This document shows, in pieces, positions 33,537-42,477 of a stretch of DNA of 64,000 nucleotides. Position numbers and translations under genes: made by a program. The notes under the pieces were generated by a model that saw only the letters and a program-made list of their open reading frames with translations, made no database searches and was not told the DNA's origin. This DNA is from Mycobacterium sp. SMC-2 (GTDB lineage: Bacteria > Actinomycetota > Actinomycetes > Mycobacteriales > Mycobacteriaceae), in assembly GCF_025263485.1 (NCBI RefSeq), contig NZ_CP079863.1, positions 4,960,001 through 5,024,000 on the forward strand, read 5' to 3'. Every line of letters begins with the position of its first letter. Positions within the stretch are counted from its first letter, which is position 1.

Positions 33537-33935
33537 TCAGATTCCGAACTTGGCGCGGGCCTCGTCGGTGATCGGAGTGAACAGGTTGACGAGGTTGCCG
33601 TCCGGGTCCCGAAGCAGGAGTGCGCGATTGCCCCACGGCATGGTGGTCGGTGTTGTCACGACCTCGGCGACGCGCTCGTACAGCCGCTCGTATTCCGCGT
33701 CGACGTCATCGACCATGAACTCCACGATCGCGCTGCGGTTGGCCGCGGGTTCGGCAGATCCAGCCCCAAACAGCGGCACGGTCTTGTCGCTGCCGATGGC
33801 CAGCGTGCCAACAGGAGTCGGAATCTCGGCGAAAAGCTCGTTGCCCCATACCGCCGGGACCTGGGTGACCGTCTCATAGAAATCGACCAGCCGGTTGACG
33901 TCGGCGGTGATGATGCGGGTGGAAACGAACTCCAT
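33537..33935 (-). CDS. Glyoxalase/VOC-family protein
   Basis: 132 residues from ATG 33935, preceded by GGGAGG. MEFVSTRIITADVNRLVDFY then ETVTQVPAVWGNE, AIVEFMVDDVDAEYERLYER and LLLRDPDGNLVNLFTPIT follow the two-module vicinal-oxygen-chelate pattern. Family members include glyoxalases, dioxygenases and drug-binding proteins, and the specific role is not visible. The open frame extends upstream beyond 33935, but that part overlaps the neighbouring secreted-protein gene and is rejected. Confidence 0.85.
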   Translation of the reverse strand: MEFVSTRIITADVNRLVDFYETVTQVPAVWGNELFAEIPTPVGTLAIGSDKTVPLFGAGSAEPAANRSAIVEFMVDDVDAEYERLYERVAEVVTTPTTMPWGNRALLLRDPDGNLVNLFTPITDEARAKFGI

Positions 33936-34018
33936 GGGACCCTCCCGACTGCGGTGACGTGCACGCTCGTGCGACGAGGGCATGCTACGGAGCACCACCG
34001 ACAAGGAGGCGCGATCGA

Positions 34019-34387
34019 CTAGACCGGGGTCCAGATCCCGTTGTTCCAGAACCCCCAATTGCCTGCGCCGGTCGGGTTCCACATCAACTGGGCTCCGGGT
34101 GCCCACGACGGTGGAAGTGGTGGCGGCGGCGCCCATGCCGGCGGCGGACCCCATGGGCCGGCACCGGCCGGGAAACTCTGGCCCGCCGGACCCTGCCAGT
34201 CGTGGCATTGATTCCAATCCCAGTTGTAGACGTTGCCCCAGCTCGGGTCCCATGGATTGCCCGGGCACCAATGAAAGGTCGGGGCCGGTGCCGCCTGGGC
34301 CGGGCCGCCAAGCAGCCCCAGTCCGCAAGCCACCAGAATGCCGGTGCCCCGGCGGATCCACCGTCTCGTTCGCTCGACAGTCGCCAT
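34019..34387 (-). CDS. Secreted Pro/Trp-rich protein
   Basis: 122 residues from ATG 34387. The signal peptide GTGILVACGLGLLGGPAQA is cleaved probably before APAPTFHWCPG. The mature protein is rich in Trp, Pro, Gly and Asn (GNVYNWDWNQCHDWQGP, PPAWAPPPPLPPSWAPGAQL, NWGFWNNGIWTPV) with two cysteines. This composition resembles small exported proteins found widely in mycobacteria, with no known activity. Confidence 0.78.
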   Translation of the reverse strand: MATVERTRRWIRRGTGILVACGLGLLGGPAQAAPAPTFHWCPGNPWDPSWGNVYNWDWNQCHDWQGPAGQSFPAGAGPWGPPPAWAPPPPLPPSWAPGAQLMWNPTGAGNWGFWNNGIWTPV

Positions 34388-34509
34388 CCGACCAGCATGG
34401 TCGAGCCGCGACCCGCCCGCTAGGCCGCGGCGCCGCAAGTGTGAGCCCTACGCACGAAAATTCCGTCGATGGCGTGCACAGCCCTCACGTTCGGCGGATC
34501 CGCGTACAT

Positions 34510-35583
34510 CTAGACGTTGAAGCGGAACTCCACCACGTCGCCGTCGGCCATGACGTAGTCCTTGCCCTCCATCCGGACTTTGCCGGCCGCCTTGGCCGCC
34601 GCCATGGAGCCGGCGGCGATCAGGTCGTCGTAGGACACGATCTCGGCCCTGATGAAGCCCTTTTCGAAGTCGGTGTGGATCACCCCGGCGGCCTTCGGCG
34701 CGGTGTCACCCTGGTGAATCACCCACGCGCGCGCCTCTTTTGGGCCGGCGGTGAGGAACGTCTGCAGCTTGAGGGTGTGGAAGCCGGCGCGGGCCAGTGC
34801 GTCGAGCCCGCGTTCGGTCTGCCCGATCGACGCCAGCAGTTCGGCGGCCGATTCATCGTCGAGCTCGTTCAGCTCGGCCTCGATGGCCGCGTCCAGGAAC
34901 ACCGCGTCGGCGGGCGCCACCAGCTGCCGCAGTTCGGCGATCCGCGCCGCGTCGGTCAGCACCGCCTCGTCGGCGTTGAAGACATACAGAAAGGGCTTGG
35001 TGGTCAACAGGTTCAGCTCCCGCAGCAGTGACGCATCCACCCCGGCGCCGAACAGCGTCTTGCCGCAATTCAACGTCTCCTGGGCGGCCACCGCCGCGTC
35101 GTACACCGGCCTGCGCTCCTTGCTGGTGCGGGCCTCCTTCTCCAGCCGCGGCAGGGCGCGCTCCAGGGTCTGCAGGTCGGCCAGGATCAGCTCGGTCTCG
35201 ACGACCTCGATGTCGGATTTGGGATCCACCTGCCCGGCCACGTGGGTCACGTCGTCGTCGGAAAACACCCGGACCACCTGACAGATGGCGTCGCATTCGC
35301 GGATGTGGGCCAGGAACTTGTTGCCGAGCCCGGCCCCCTCGGACGCTCCCTTGACGAGGCCGGCGATGTCGACGAACGTCACCGGCGCCGGCACGATGCG
35401 CTCGGATGAAAAAAGCTCGGCCAGCTTGTCCAGTCGGGGATCCGGGAGCGGAACGACACCCTCGTTCGGTTCGATCGTCGCGAAAGGGTAGTTGGCCGCC
35501 ACCACGTTATTGCGGGTCAGCGCGTTGAACAGAGTCGACTTACCGACGTTGGGCAGACCCACGATTCCCAGGCTCAGGCTCAC
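34510..35583 (-). CDS. ychF: Redox-regulated ATPase YchF (OLA1-type)
   Basis: 357 residues. The P-loop is LGIVGLPNVGKSTLFNALTR, and the switch II region is TFVDIAGLVKGASEGAGLGN. A coiled-coil insertion comes at about 130-200. The TGS domain is at the C-terminus, with KTAGKVRM-type residues and ending GDVVEFRFNV. YchF prefers ATP over GTP and binds the ribosome. The length and motifs are complete. Confidence 0.97.
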   Translation of the reverse strand: MSLSLGIVGLPNVGKSTLFNALTRNNVVAANYPFATIEPNEGVVPLPDPRLDKLAELFSSERIVPAPVTFVDIAGLVKGASEGAGLGNKFLAHIRECDAICQVVRVFSDDDVTHVAGQVDPKSDIEVVETELILADLQTLERALPRLEKEARTSKERRPVYDAAVAAQETLNCGKTLFGAGVDASLLRELNLLTTKPFLYVFNADEAVLTDAARIAELRQLVAPADAVFLDAAIEAELNELDDESAAELLASIGQTERGLDALARAGFHTLKLQTFLTAGPKEARAWVIHQGDTAPKAAGVIHTDFEKGFIRAEIVSYDDLIAAGSMAAAKAAGKVRMEGKDYVMADGDVVEFRFNV

Positions 35584-35715
35584 AGGGACCCAAGTCTAGG
35601 GGGTCGGCCGCTGTAGGAGCTTTCGTGCGCCTCACCGGCTCCGCCACGTGGCACGCCACGGGATCGCTACGAGGTATTTACGGGCCTTTCGGCCCATTGC
35701 CGGTACGGTCGACAT

Positions 35716-36885
35716 GTGTCAGGACAGCGGGCAACGTCGAGGGTGGAGGCCTCCCACCGCTCGATCCACCCAGATATCCCAGGTGTGCCGTGGTATGCCG
35801 CCCTGCTACTCGCCGTCACCGCCACGGCGATCGGTTATGGAATCGACGCCGGCCACAAGGAGCTGACCCATGTCTTCGCCGGCTTCTATATAGCCGGCTG
35901 CGTGGCGGCCGTGCTCGCGGTGCGCCAGGACGGGCTGTTCACCGCGATCATCCAGCCCCCGCTGATACTTTTCTTCGCGGTGCCCGGCGCCTACTGGTTG
36001 TTTCACGATGGCAAGGTTGGCCATCTCAAGGATCTGCTGATCAACTGCGGCTATCCGCTCATCGAGCGCTTCCCGCTGATGCTGGGAACCGCCGGCGTCG
36101 TGCTGCTGATCGGGTTGGCCAGGTGGTATTTCGGGATGGCGCAGCGGACGGCCGCGGCGCCGGACACCTCCGGCGACGCGGAGCCCACCGACGTCAAGTC
36201 CGTCATCGGCGGCCTCGTCGCCAAACTGCGGGCGATTCTGGGCCCGGAATCCGGAGACGACGCCGACGAGGCAACGCCCGCCAAGGAGCGGCGCGGCCGC
36301 GGGGCCGGTTCCGCGCCGCGGGCCCGCCGGACGGCGCGCAGCGATCGGACCGCCGCCCGCCCCGCCCGAGCGCATTCCCGGCATACCCGGCAAGACGGGG
36401 ACGAACCGGGCGAGCGGCGCTCGAATCGGAGAGGCTCGGCGACCGCCCGGGATCACGACACCGCGGAACCGCCCGGCCGGTCGCGGCGCCGCCCCCGGCC
36501 GGAGGCCGATCCCGCCCCGCGCGGCCAATCGCCCCGGGAAGGCCGCCGCGAGCCGCGCACCCGCCGCAGCCCCTACGAGCGCCCTTACGAGCAGCCCTTC
36601 GAGCAGCCAAGGCCGCGCAGCAGCCGTTTCGATGGCCCAGACCGCTACGGGGACTCGTACGACCCGCCGCGCTTCGGCCGCTACGACAGCTACGAGCCGG
36701 CCTACGAGCCGCGCCGACGCCGTCCCGCCCCGAACGGCAACAACGGGACGCATCACCCCATCTCGCAGGTCCGCTACCGGGGGTCCGCCTCACCGGGCGA
36801 CCCGGCAGCCGAGCGCCGGAACCGCTCTCGGGCGTATGGCCGGTCCCAGCGACCGCCGATGGAATCCTGGGAATACGACGTCTGA
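35716..36885 (+). CDS. DUF6542 membrane protein with long basic, disordered tail
   Basis: 389 residues from GTG 35716. The first 145 residues hold four membrane segments (VPWYAALLLAVTATAIGYGI, VFAGFYIAGCVAAVLAVRQD, FTAIIQPPLILFFAVPGAYW, LMLGTAGVVLLIGLARWYFG). The remaining 240 are Arg/Pro/Asp/Tyr-rich and probably disordered, with PYERPYEQPFEQP and repeated RYDSYEPAYEP-like stretches. The syntenic M. tuberculosis neighbour of ispH has the same membrane part. Function unknown. Confidence 0.8.
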   Translation: MSGQRATSRVEASHRSIHPDIPGVPWYAALLLAVTATAIGYGIDAGHKELTHVFAGFYIAGCVAAVLAVRQDGLFTAIIQPPLILFFAVPGAYWLFHDGKVGHLKDLLINCGYPLIERFPLMLGTAGVVLLIGLARWYFGMAQRTAAAPDTSGDAEPTDVKSVIGGLVAKLRAILGPESGDDADEATPAKERRGRGAGSAPRARRTARSDRTAARPARAHSRHTRQDGDEPGERRSNRRGSATARDHDTAEPPGRSRRRPRPEADPAPRGQSPREGRREPRTRRSPYERPYEQPFEQPRPRSSRFDGPDRYGDSYDPPRFGRYDSYEPAYEPRRRRPAPNGNNGTHHPISQVRYRGSASPGDPAAERRNRSRAYGRSQRPPMESWEYDV

Positions 36886-36901
36886 GCGCCGCCCGGCAGG
36901 A

Positions 36902-37900
36902 TCAGGGTAGTGAGCGGATCTCGCGCGGCAGCGCGAACACCAGGGTCTCCTGTGCCGTGGTGACGGGTTGCACCACGTCGTAGCCGTGGTCGGCGAGCCG
37001 CTCGAGCACGCCGCGCACCAACACCTCGGGGACGGACGCACCGGAGGTCACGCCCACGGTGGTCACCCCTTCGAACCAGGCGGGGTCGATATCGTCGGCC
37101 CAGTCGACGAGGTGGGCGGCCGCGGCGCCGGCGCCCAGTGCGACCTCGACCAGGCGCACCGAGTTCGAGGAGTTCCGGGAGCCGACGACGATCACCAGCT
37201 GGCACTCGGGGGCCATCGCCTTGACGGCCACCTGCCGGTTCTGGGTCGCGTAACAAATGTCGTCGCTGGGCGGATCCTGCAGCTTCGGGAACCGTTGCCG
37301 CAGCCGCTCGACAATTTCCATGGTCTCGTCGACGGACAGCGTGGTCTGCGACAGCCACACCACCTTGTTCTCGTCCCGGACCGTCACGTGGTCCACCGCG
37401 GCGACCCCGTCCACGAGCTGGACGTGGTCGGGCGCTTCGCCGGAGGTTCCAATGACCTCCTCGTGCCCCTCGTGACCGATCAGCAGGATGTCGTAGTCGT
37501 TGCGGGCGAATCGCCTGGCCTCGTTGTGCACCTTGGTCACCAGCGGACAGGTGGCGTCGATGGTGTGCAGGTTGCGTTCGGCGGCGGCGGCGTACACCGT
37601 CGGCGCCACCCCGTGCGCGGAGAACACCACGATCGATCCCTCGGGCACTTCGTCGGTCTCCTCGACGAACACCGCGCCGGCCTTCTCCAGGGTGTTCACC
37701 ACGTGCCGGTTGTGCACGATCTCGTGGCGCACGTACACCGGCGCACCGTGCTTTTCCAGCGCGCGTTCGACCGTCTCGACGGCCCGGTCCACGCCCGCGC
37801 AGTAGCCACGCGGCTCGGCCAGAAGCACTCGCTTGCGGACGGGATCGCTGGCTACCGAGCTGGACGCACCGGGAATTCCCATGTCGACAGTCGGCGGCAT
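36902..37900 (-). CDS. ispH: 4-hydroxy-3-methylbut-2-enyl diphosphate reductase IspH
   Basis: 332 residues from ATG 37900. The three iron-sulfur cysteines are present: [40 protein letters not shown] and [14 protein letters not shown]. The His-containing motifs [14 protein letters not shown] and [20 protein letters not shown] complete the active site. It carries out the last step of the MEP pathway, giving IPP and DMAPP. M. tuberculosis has two copies (lytB1, lytB2); this locus matches lytB2, the essential one as I recall. Confidence 0.96.
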   Translation of the reverse strand: MPPTVDMGIPGASSSVASDPVRKRVLLAEPRGYCAGVDRAVETVERALEKHGAPVYVRHEIVHNRHVVNTLEKAGAVFVEETDEVPEGSIVVFSAHGVAPTVYAAAAERNLHTIDATCPLVTKVHNEARRFARNDYDILLIGHEGHEEVIGTSGEAPDHVQLVDGVAAVDHVTVRDENKVVWLSQTTLSVDETMEIVERLRQRFPKLQDPPSDDICYATQNRQVAVKAMAPECQLVIVVGSRNSSNSVRLVEVALGAGAAAAHLVDWADDIDPAWFEGVTTVGVTSGASVPEVLVRGVLERLADHGYDVVQPVTTAQETLVFALPREIRSLP

Positions 37901-37989
37901 GACACCCAGGGTACGTTCCGCCGACACGGGGTCGCCAGCTCGCGCCGGCGAGCTTGGAGTTAGCCGCGGCTTGAGGCAGTCTTGGTCAC

Positions 37990-38577
37990 ATGGCTCACGC
38001 ACCCTACGGAGTTCGGCTGCTGGTCGGCGCGGCGACAGTCGCCGTCGAGGAGACGCTGAAGCTGCCGAAAACCATCCTGATGTACCCGATGACGTTGGCC
38101 AGTCAGGCGGCGCACCTTGTGATGGTTTTTCAGCAGAACCTGGCCGAGCTGGTGATCAAGGGCGACAGCACCCTGGAGGCCATCTTCCCCCCGAAGGACG
38201 AGCAGCCGGAATGGGCAACCTTCGACGAGGACCTGCCCGACGCCGTCGAAGCGCCCGGCCCCGCCGACGCCGGCATCGGCGAGAACGACCGCCGAACCGA
38301 GGGACGGTTCGCGTTGTACTCCCTGGCCGACGCCGCCTCCGATGCCGCCCCGTTGAAACAGGGCCGGAAATCGACGGACGCCCCGGCGGCTCCGCAACCG
38401 TCGGTGGTGGCCGAGCTGGACTATGCGGCCCTGACCCTGGCGCAGCTGCGGGCCCGGCTGCAATCGCTGAGCGTCGACGAACTCGAAGCCCTGCTGGCCT
38501 ACGAGCAGGCCACCAAGGCCCGCGCGCCTTTTCAGACGCTGCTGGCCAACAGGATCACCCGCGCGAACGCGAAGTGA
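37990..38577 (+). CDS. Lipid-droplet-associated protein
   Basis: 195 residues. [20 protein letters not shown] with [20 protein letters not shown] and [20 protein letters not shown] form an amphipathic N-terminal domain. An acidic linker follows, and the C-terminal helical element [20 protein letters not shown] leads to [20 protein letters not shown]. Mycobacterial homologues next to xseA are known as lipid-droplet-associated proteins. The xseA start lies inside its stop codon, so it shares an operon with exonuclease VII. Confidence 0.8.
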   Translation: MAHAPYGVRLLVGAATVAVEETLKLPKTILMYPMTLASQAAHLVMVFQQNLAELVIKGDSTLEAIFPPKDEQPEWATFDEDLPDAVEAPGPADAGIGENDRRTEGRFALYSLADAASDAAPLKQGRKSTDAPAAPQPSVVAELDYAALTLAQLRARLQSLSVDELEALLAYEQATKARAPFQTLLANRITRANAK

Positions 38578-39824
38578 CGCCGGCCGCACAGTCCGAACCG
38601 AACTCCGCCGAAAACCCATTTCCGGTGCGCGCGGTGGCCATTCGGGTCGCGGGCTGGATCGACAAACTCGGCACGGTGTGGGTCGAGGGGCAGCTCGCCC
38701 AGATCAGCGCGCGGCCCGACTCCAAGACGGTGTTCATGGTGTTGCGCGACCCGGCGGCCGACATGTCGCTGACCGTGACCTGTTCGCGCGACCTGGTGGC
38801 CAACGCTCCGGTGAAATTGGCCGAGGGCACGCAGGTGGTGGTCTGCGGCAAGCCCTCGTTCTACACCGGTCGGGGCACATTCTCGTTGCGGCTCAGCGAG
38901 ATTCGCGCCGTTGGCGTGGGCGAGCTGCTGGCCCGCATCGATCGGCTGCGCCGCCTGCTGGACGCCGAGGGACTCTTCGACCTCCGGCTCAAGCGACCAA
39001 TTCCATTCCTGCCCAACATGATCGGCCTGATCACGGGTCGGGCCAGTGCCGCCGAACGCGACGTCACGACGGTGGCGACCGGACGCTGGCCCGGGGTCCG
39101 TTTCGCGGTGCGCAACACCGCGGTCCAGGGGCCCAACGCGGTGGCGCAGATCGTCGAAGCGCTGTCCGAACTCGACCGCCACGCGGAGGTCGACGTCATC
39201 GTGGTGGCCCGCGGCGGCGGCAGCGTGGAGGACCTGTTGCCGTTCTCCGACGAGACGCTGTGCCGCGCCATCGCGGCGTGCCGCACCCCGGTGATCAGCG
39301 CGGTCGGTCACGAACCCGACAATCCGCTGTGCGACCTGGTCGCCGACCTGCGTGCCGCCACCCCCACCGACGCGGCCAAGAAGGTGGTTCCCGACACCGC
39401 CGCCGAGCAACGCCTGATCGACGACTTTCGTCGGCGCAGCGCGCAGGCGCTGCGCAATTGGGTGTCGCGCGAACAACGCGCGCTGGCCCAGCTGCGCAGC
39501 CGGCCGGTGCTCGCCGAGCCGCTGGCGGCCCTGACGGCGCGCGCCGACGAGATTCACCGCGCCCGCTCGGCGATTCGCCGCGACGTCACCCGGCTGGCCG
39601 CGGCCGAGACCGAACGCGTCGGTCACCTCAGCGCGCGGCTCGCGACGCTAGGCCCGGCCGCCACGCTGGCCCGCGGCTATGCGGTGGTGCAGGCGGTGCC
39701 GGGCTCCGGGCCGCCGGTGGTGCTGCGGTCGGTCGCCGACGCGCCCGCGGGTAGCCGGCTGCGGGTGCGGGTTGCCGACGGCGCGATCGCAGCGGTGAGC
39801 GAAGGGCGGACCGATGGCGCCTAG
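38574..39824 (+). CDS. xseA: Exodeoxyribonuclease VII large subunit
   Basis: 416 residues from GTG 38574 (overlap of four bases with the previous stop). It has an N-terminal OB-fold ([40 protein letters not shown]), a catalytic domain with [35 protein letters not shown] and [20 protein letters not shown], then a long helical C-terminus. With XseB it degrades single-stranded DNA to oligonucleotides without metal. A small C-terminal segment, LARGYAVVQ, is typical. Confidence 0.96.
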   Translation: MTPAAQSEPNSAENPFPVRAVAIRVAGWIDKLGTVWVEGQLAQISARPDSKTVFMVLRDPAADMSLTVTCSRDLVANAPVKLAEGTQVVVCGKPSFYTGRGTFSLRLSEIRAVGVGELLARIDRLRRLLDAEGLFDLRLKRPIPFLPNMIGLITGRASAAERDVTTVATGRWPGVRFAVRNTAVQGPNAVAQIVEALSELDRHAEVDVIVVARGGGSVEDLLPFSDETLCRAIAACRTPVISAVGHEPDNPLCDLVADLRAATPTDAAKKVVPDTAAEQRLIDDFRRRSAQALRNWVSREQRALAQLRSRPVLAEPLAALTARADEIHRARSAIRRDVTRLAAAETERVGHLSARLATLGPAATLARGYAVVQAVPGSGPPVVLRSVADAPAGSRLRVRVADGAIAAVSEGRTDGA

Positions 39825-40053
39825 CGGAGACGAACAGTCAATTACGCCCATTAGTCAGCTCGGGTACGAAGCGTGCCGCGACGAACTGATCGAAGTCGTG
39901 CGCCTGCTGGAGCAGGGCGGCCTGGATCTCGATGAGTCGCTGAAATTGTGGGAAAGGGGCGAACAACTGGCCAAAAGATGTGAAGAGCACTTAGCTGGAG
40001 CCCGCAAGCGCATCGAGGATGCGCTTGCCTCCGGCCAGGCGGACGAAGCCTGA
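39814..40053 (+). CDS. xseB: Exodeoxyribonuclease VII small subunit
   Basis: 79 residues, overlapping xseA by 11 bases. [20 protein letters not shown] then [20 protein letters not shown] and [20 protein letters not shown] match the family's short helical hairpin, including the conserved LDESLxLWERGE motif. Several small subunits coat the long helix of each XseA. Translational coupling with xseA fits the multi-subunit enzyme. Confidence 0.96.
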   Translation: MAPSGDEQSITPISQLGYEACRDELIEVVRLLEQGGLDLDESLKLWERGEQLAKRCEEHLAGARKRIEDALASGQADEA

Positions 40054-40087
40054 CTGCGGCGGCCTAAGCTATGACGTTTTTCGAAAT

Positions 40088-40101
40088 TGGAACACGTTTC
40101 A
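40088..40101 (+). promoter_or_regulatory. KstR-type operator upstream of hsd
   Basis: TGGAACACGTTTCA matches the KstR consensus TnnAACnnGTTnnA. It ends three bases before ATG 40105 and 15 bases before the alternative ATG 40117, so it sits at or just upstream of the start. The M. tuberculosis hsd gene is, to my knowledge, a KstR target. Confidence 0.82.
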
Positions 40102-40104
40102 GTT

Positions 40105-41223
40105 ATGCTTCGGCCCATGGCTGATGCAGCACTGACCACCGAACTGGGCCGCGTCCTGGTCACCGGCGGCTCCGGATTCGTCGGCGCCAACCTGGTCACC
40201 ACCCTGCTGGAGCGCGGGTATTGGGTGCGGTCGTTCGACCGTGCGCCGTCACCGCTTGCCCAGCACCCCAACCTGGAGGTGCTCGAGGGGGACATCACCG
40301 ACACGGCGGTGTGCGCCCGGGCGGTGGACGGCATCGACACCGTCTTCCACACCGCGGCGATCATCGACCTGATGGGCGGTGCGTCGGTGACCGACGCGTA
40401 CCGGCAACGCAGCTTCGCGGTCAACGTCGGCGGAACCGAGAACCTGGTGCACGCCGGGCAGGCGGCCGGAGTGAAGCGATTCGTCTACACCTCGTCCAAC
40501 AGCGTGGTGATGGGCGGCCAGAACATCCCCGGCGGGGACGAGACGCTGCCCTACACCGACCGGTTCAACGACCTGTATAGCGAGACCAAGGTCATCGCCG
40601 AGCGGTTCGTCCTGTCGCAGAACGGTATTGGCGGCATGCTGACATGCGCGATCCGGCCCAGCGGGATCTGGGGCCGCGGCGACCAGACGATGTTCCGCAA
40701 GCTGTTCGAAAGCGTGATCGCCGGCCACGTCAAGGTGCTCATCGGCCGCAAATCGGCGCGGCTGGATAACTCATACGTGCACAACCTGATTCACGGTTTC
40801 ATCCTGGCCGCCCAGCACCTTGTCCCCGGCGGTACCGCGCCCGGTCAGGCGTACTTCATCAACGACGACGAACCGATCAACATGTTCGAGTTCGCCCGGC
40901 CGGTGGTCGAGGCCTGCGGCGTGAGCTGGCCCCGGGTGCGGGTGAACGGCCCCATGGTCCGCGTGGCGATGACCGGTTGGCAGCGGCTGCACTTCCGCTT
41001 CGGCATACCCGCGCCGCTGCTCGAACCGCTGGCCGTCGAGCGGCTTTATCTGGACAACTACTTCTCCATCGCCAAGGCGCGCCGCGATCTCGGCTACGAA
41101 CCCCTGTTCACCACCGAGCAAGCGTTGTCGGAATGCCTGCCGTACTACGTCGACATGTTCCAGCGGATGAAAACTCAAGCGGAGGTGGGGGCCTCGAAGC
41201 CGACGGTCGGCGAGAGGAAGTAA
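40105..41223 (+). CDS. hsd: 3beta-hydroxysteroid dehydrogenase
   Basis: 372 residues from ATG 40105, matching the M. tuberculosis start MLR.MxDA; ATG 40117 is possible. It is an extended SDR. The cofactor loop is VLVTGGSGFVGANLVTTLLE, with the acidic region SFDRAPS. The catalytic region is RFVYTSSNSVVMGG, with the Tyr and Lys in LYSETKVIAERF. The SARLDNSYVHNLIHGFILAA block is typical of 3beta-HSD. It oxidises 3beta-hydroxysteroids such as cholesterol, with isomerisation, to cholest-4-en-3-one. Preceded by a KstR box; it stands downstream of xseAB but with its own promoter region. Confidence 0.95.
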   Translation: MLRPMADAALTTELGRVLVTGGSGFVGANLVTTLLERGYWVRSFDRAPSPLAQHPNLEVLEGDITDTAVCARAVDGIDTVFHTAAIIDLMGGASVTDAYRQRSFAVNVGGTENLVHAGQAAGVKRFVYTSSNSVVMGGQNIPGGDETLPYTDRFNDLYSETKVIAERFVLSQNGIGGMLTCAIRPSGIWGRGDQTMFRKLFESVIAGHVKVLIGRKSARLDNSYVHNLIHGFILAAQHLVPGGTAPGQAYFINDDEPINMFEFARPVVEACGVSWPRVRVNGPMVRVAMTGWQRLHFRFGIPAPLLEPLAVERLYLDNYFSIAKARRDLGYEPLFTTEQALSECLPYYVDMFQRMKTQAEVGASKPTVGERK

Positions 41224-41307
41224 ACCTGCTCGGCGGACGCTGACGAAAACACAGCCCCGGGGCTAAGGTTCCCTCAGCGACGACGACGCGGAGGGCGGCC
41301 CGGTTGC

Positions 41308-42468
41308 ATGAATACCGAATTCACGCTCAACCAAAAGCGCGCCCTGGCGATACTGACGGCGATCGCCCTGCTGTTCGGTGCCTACTTTCTGCGCGACTAC
41401 TTCGTGTTGATCGTCGTGGCGGCGGTCGGGGCCTACCTATTCACACCGCTGTTCAATCGGCTCAACCGGCGGCTGGGCACCGGCTTGGCGGCGACCTGCA
41501 CCCTGTTGTCCGCTCTGCTGATCGTCATCGTGCCAGTCACGCTCTTGGTGATGCTGGCGATCGTCCAGATCTCGCGCATGATCGACAGCATCACCGAGTG
41601 GGTGAAGTCGACAGACCTGAGCGAGCTTGGCAACCGTGCCCTACACGCGGTGAACGAGCTGCTGTCTCGGGTTCCCTTCGCGCACATGATGATAACCACG
41701 GAAACGCTGCGCAAGGCGATGGTCACGGTGGGCCGCAATGTCGGTGAATGGGCCCTGCACTTCCTGCAGGGCGCCGTCGGCGGTCTCGCCGGCGCCGTCA
41801 CGTCGGCCATCATCTTTCTGTACGTGTTCGTGGCGCTGTTGGTGCACCGCGAGCGGGTACGAAAATTGATCGCCGAGCTCAACCCCCTCGGCGACGAGGT
41901 CACGGATCTGTACCTGGGCAGGGCCGGAGCGATGGTGCGCGGCACCGTCAGCGGTCAGTTCGTGATAGCGCTCTGCCAGGGCGTCGCGGGCGCCGCGTCC
42001 ATCTATGTCGCCGGCTTCCACCACGGCTTCTTCATCTTCGCGGTCCTGCTGACCGCGTTGTCGATCATTCCGCTGGGCGGCGGGATCGTGACCATACCGT
42101 TCGGCATCGGGATGATCTTCTACGGCAACATCGCCGGCGGCGTGTTTGTCGTGCTCTGGCACCTCGTCGCGGTCACCAACATCGACAACTTCCTGCGCCC
42201 CATCCTCGTTCCGCGTGACGCGCGGCTGAATCCGGCGCTCATGCTGCTGTCCGTGTTCGCCGGCATCGCCATGTTCGGCCCCTGGGGCATCGTCATCGGC
42301 CCGGTCTTGATGATTCTCATCGTCACCACCGTCGAGGTGTATCTGGTGGTGTTCAAGGGGGCCGGACTGGCCACGCCCGAACCACCACCGGGCGAGTCAC
42401 AACCCTTCCACCGCAATTGGTTTCGCCGGCGGGCAAAGTCGGGCGCCGCGCGGTCAGTCGCCGAATGA
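41308..42468 (+). CDS. AI-2E/PerM-family membrane transporter
   Basis: 386 residues. About eight hydrophobic segments are visible: NQKRALAILTAIALLFGAYF, YFVLIVVAAVGAYLFTPLFN, LIVIVPVTLLVMLAIVQISR, VGGLAGAVTSAIIFLYVFVA, and the paired helices around GFFIFAVLLTALSIIPLGGG and GGVFVVLWHLVAVTNIDNFL. The IPLGGG and NIDNFLRPIL motifs are signatures of this family. Substrates are uncertain; some members are proposed to export small molecules or exchange sodium and protons. Confidence 0.88.
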   Translation: MNTEFTLNQKRALAILTAIALLFGAYFLRDYFVLIVVAAVGAYLFTPLFNRLNRRLGTGLAATCTLLSALLIVIVPVTLLVMLAIVQISRMIDSITEWVKSTDLSELGNRALHAVNELLSRVPFAHMMITTETLRKAMVTVGRNVGEWALHFLQGAVGGLAGAVTSAIIFLYVFVALLVHRERVRKLIAELNPLGDEVTDLYLGRAGAMVRGTVSGQFVIALCQGVAGAASIYVAGFHHGFFIFAVLLTALSIIPLGGGIVTIPFGIGMIFYGNIAGGVFVVLWHLVAVTNIDNFLRPILVPRDARLNPALMLLSVFAGIAMFGPWGIVIGPVLMILIVTTVEVYLVVFKGAGLATPEPPPGESQPFHRNWFRRRAKSGAARSVAE

Positions 42469-42477
42469 GACCCGCGG

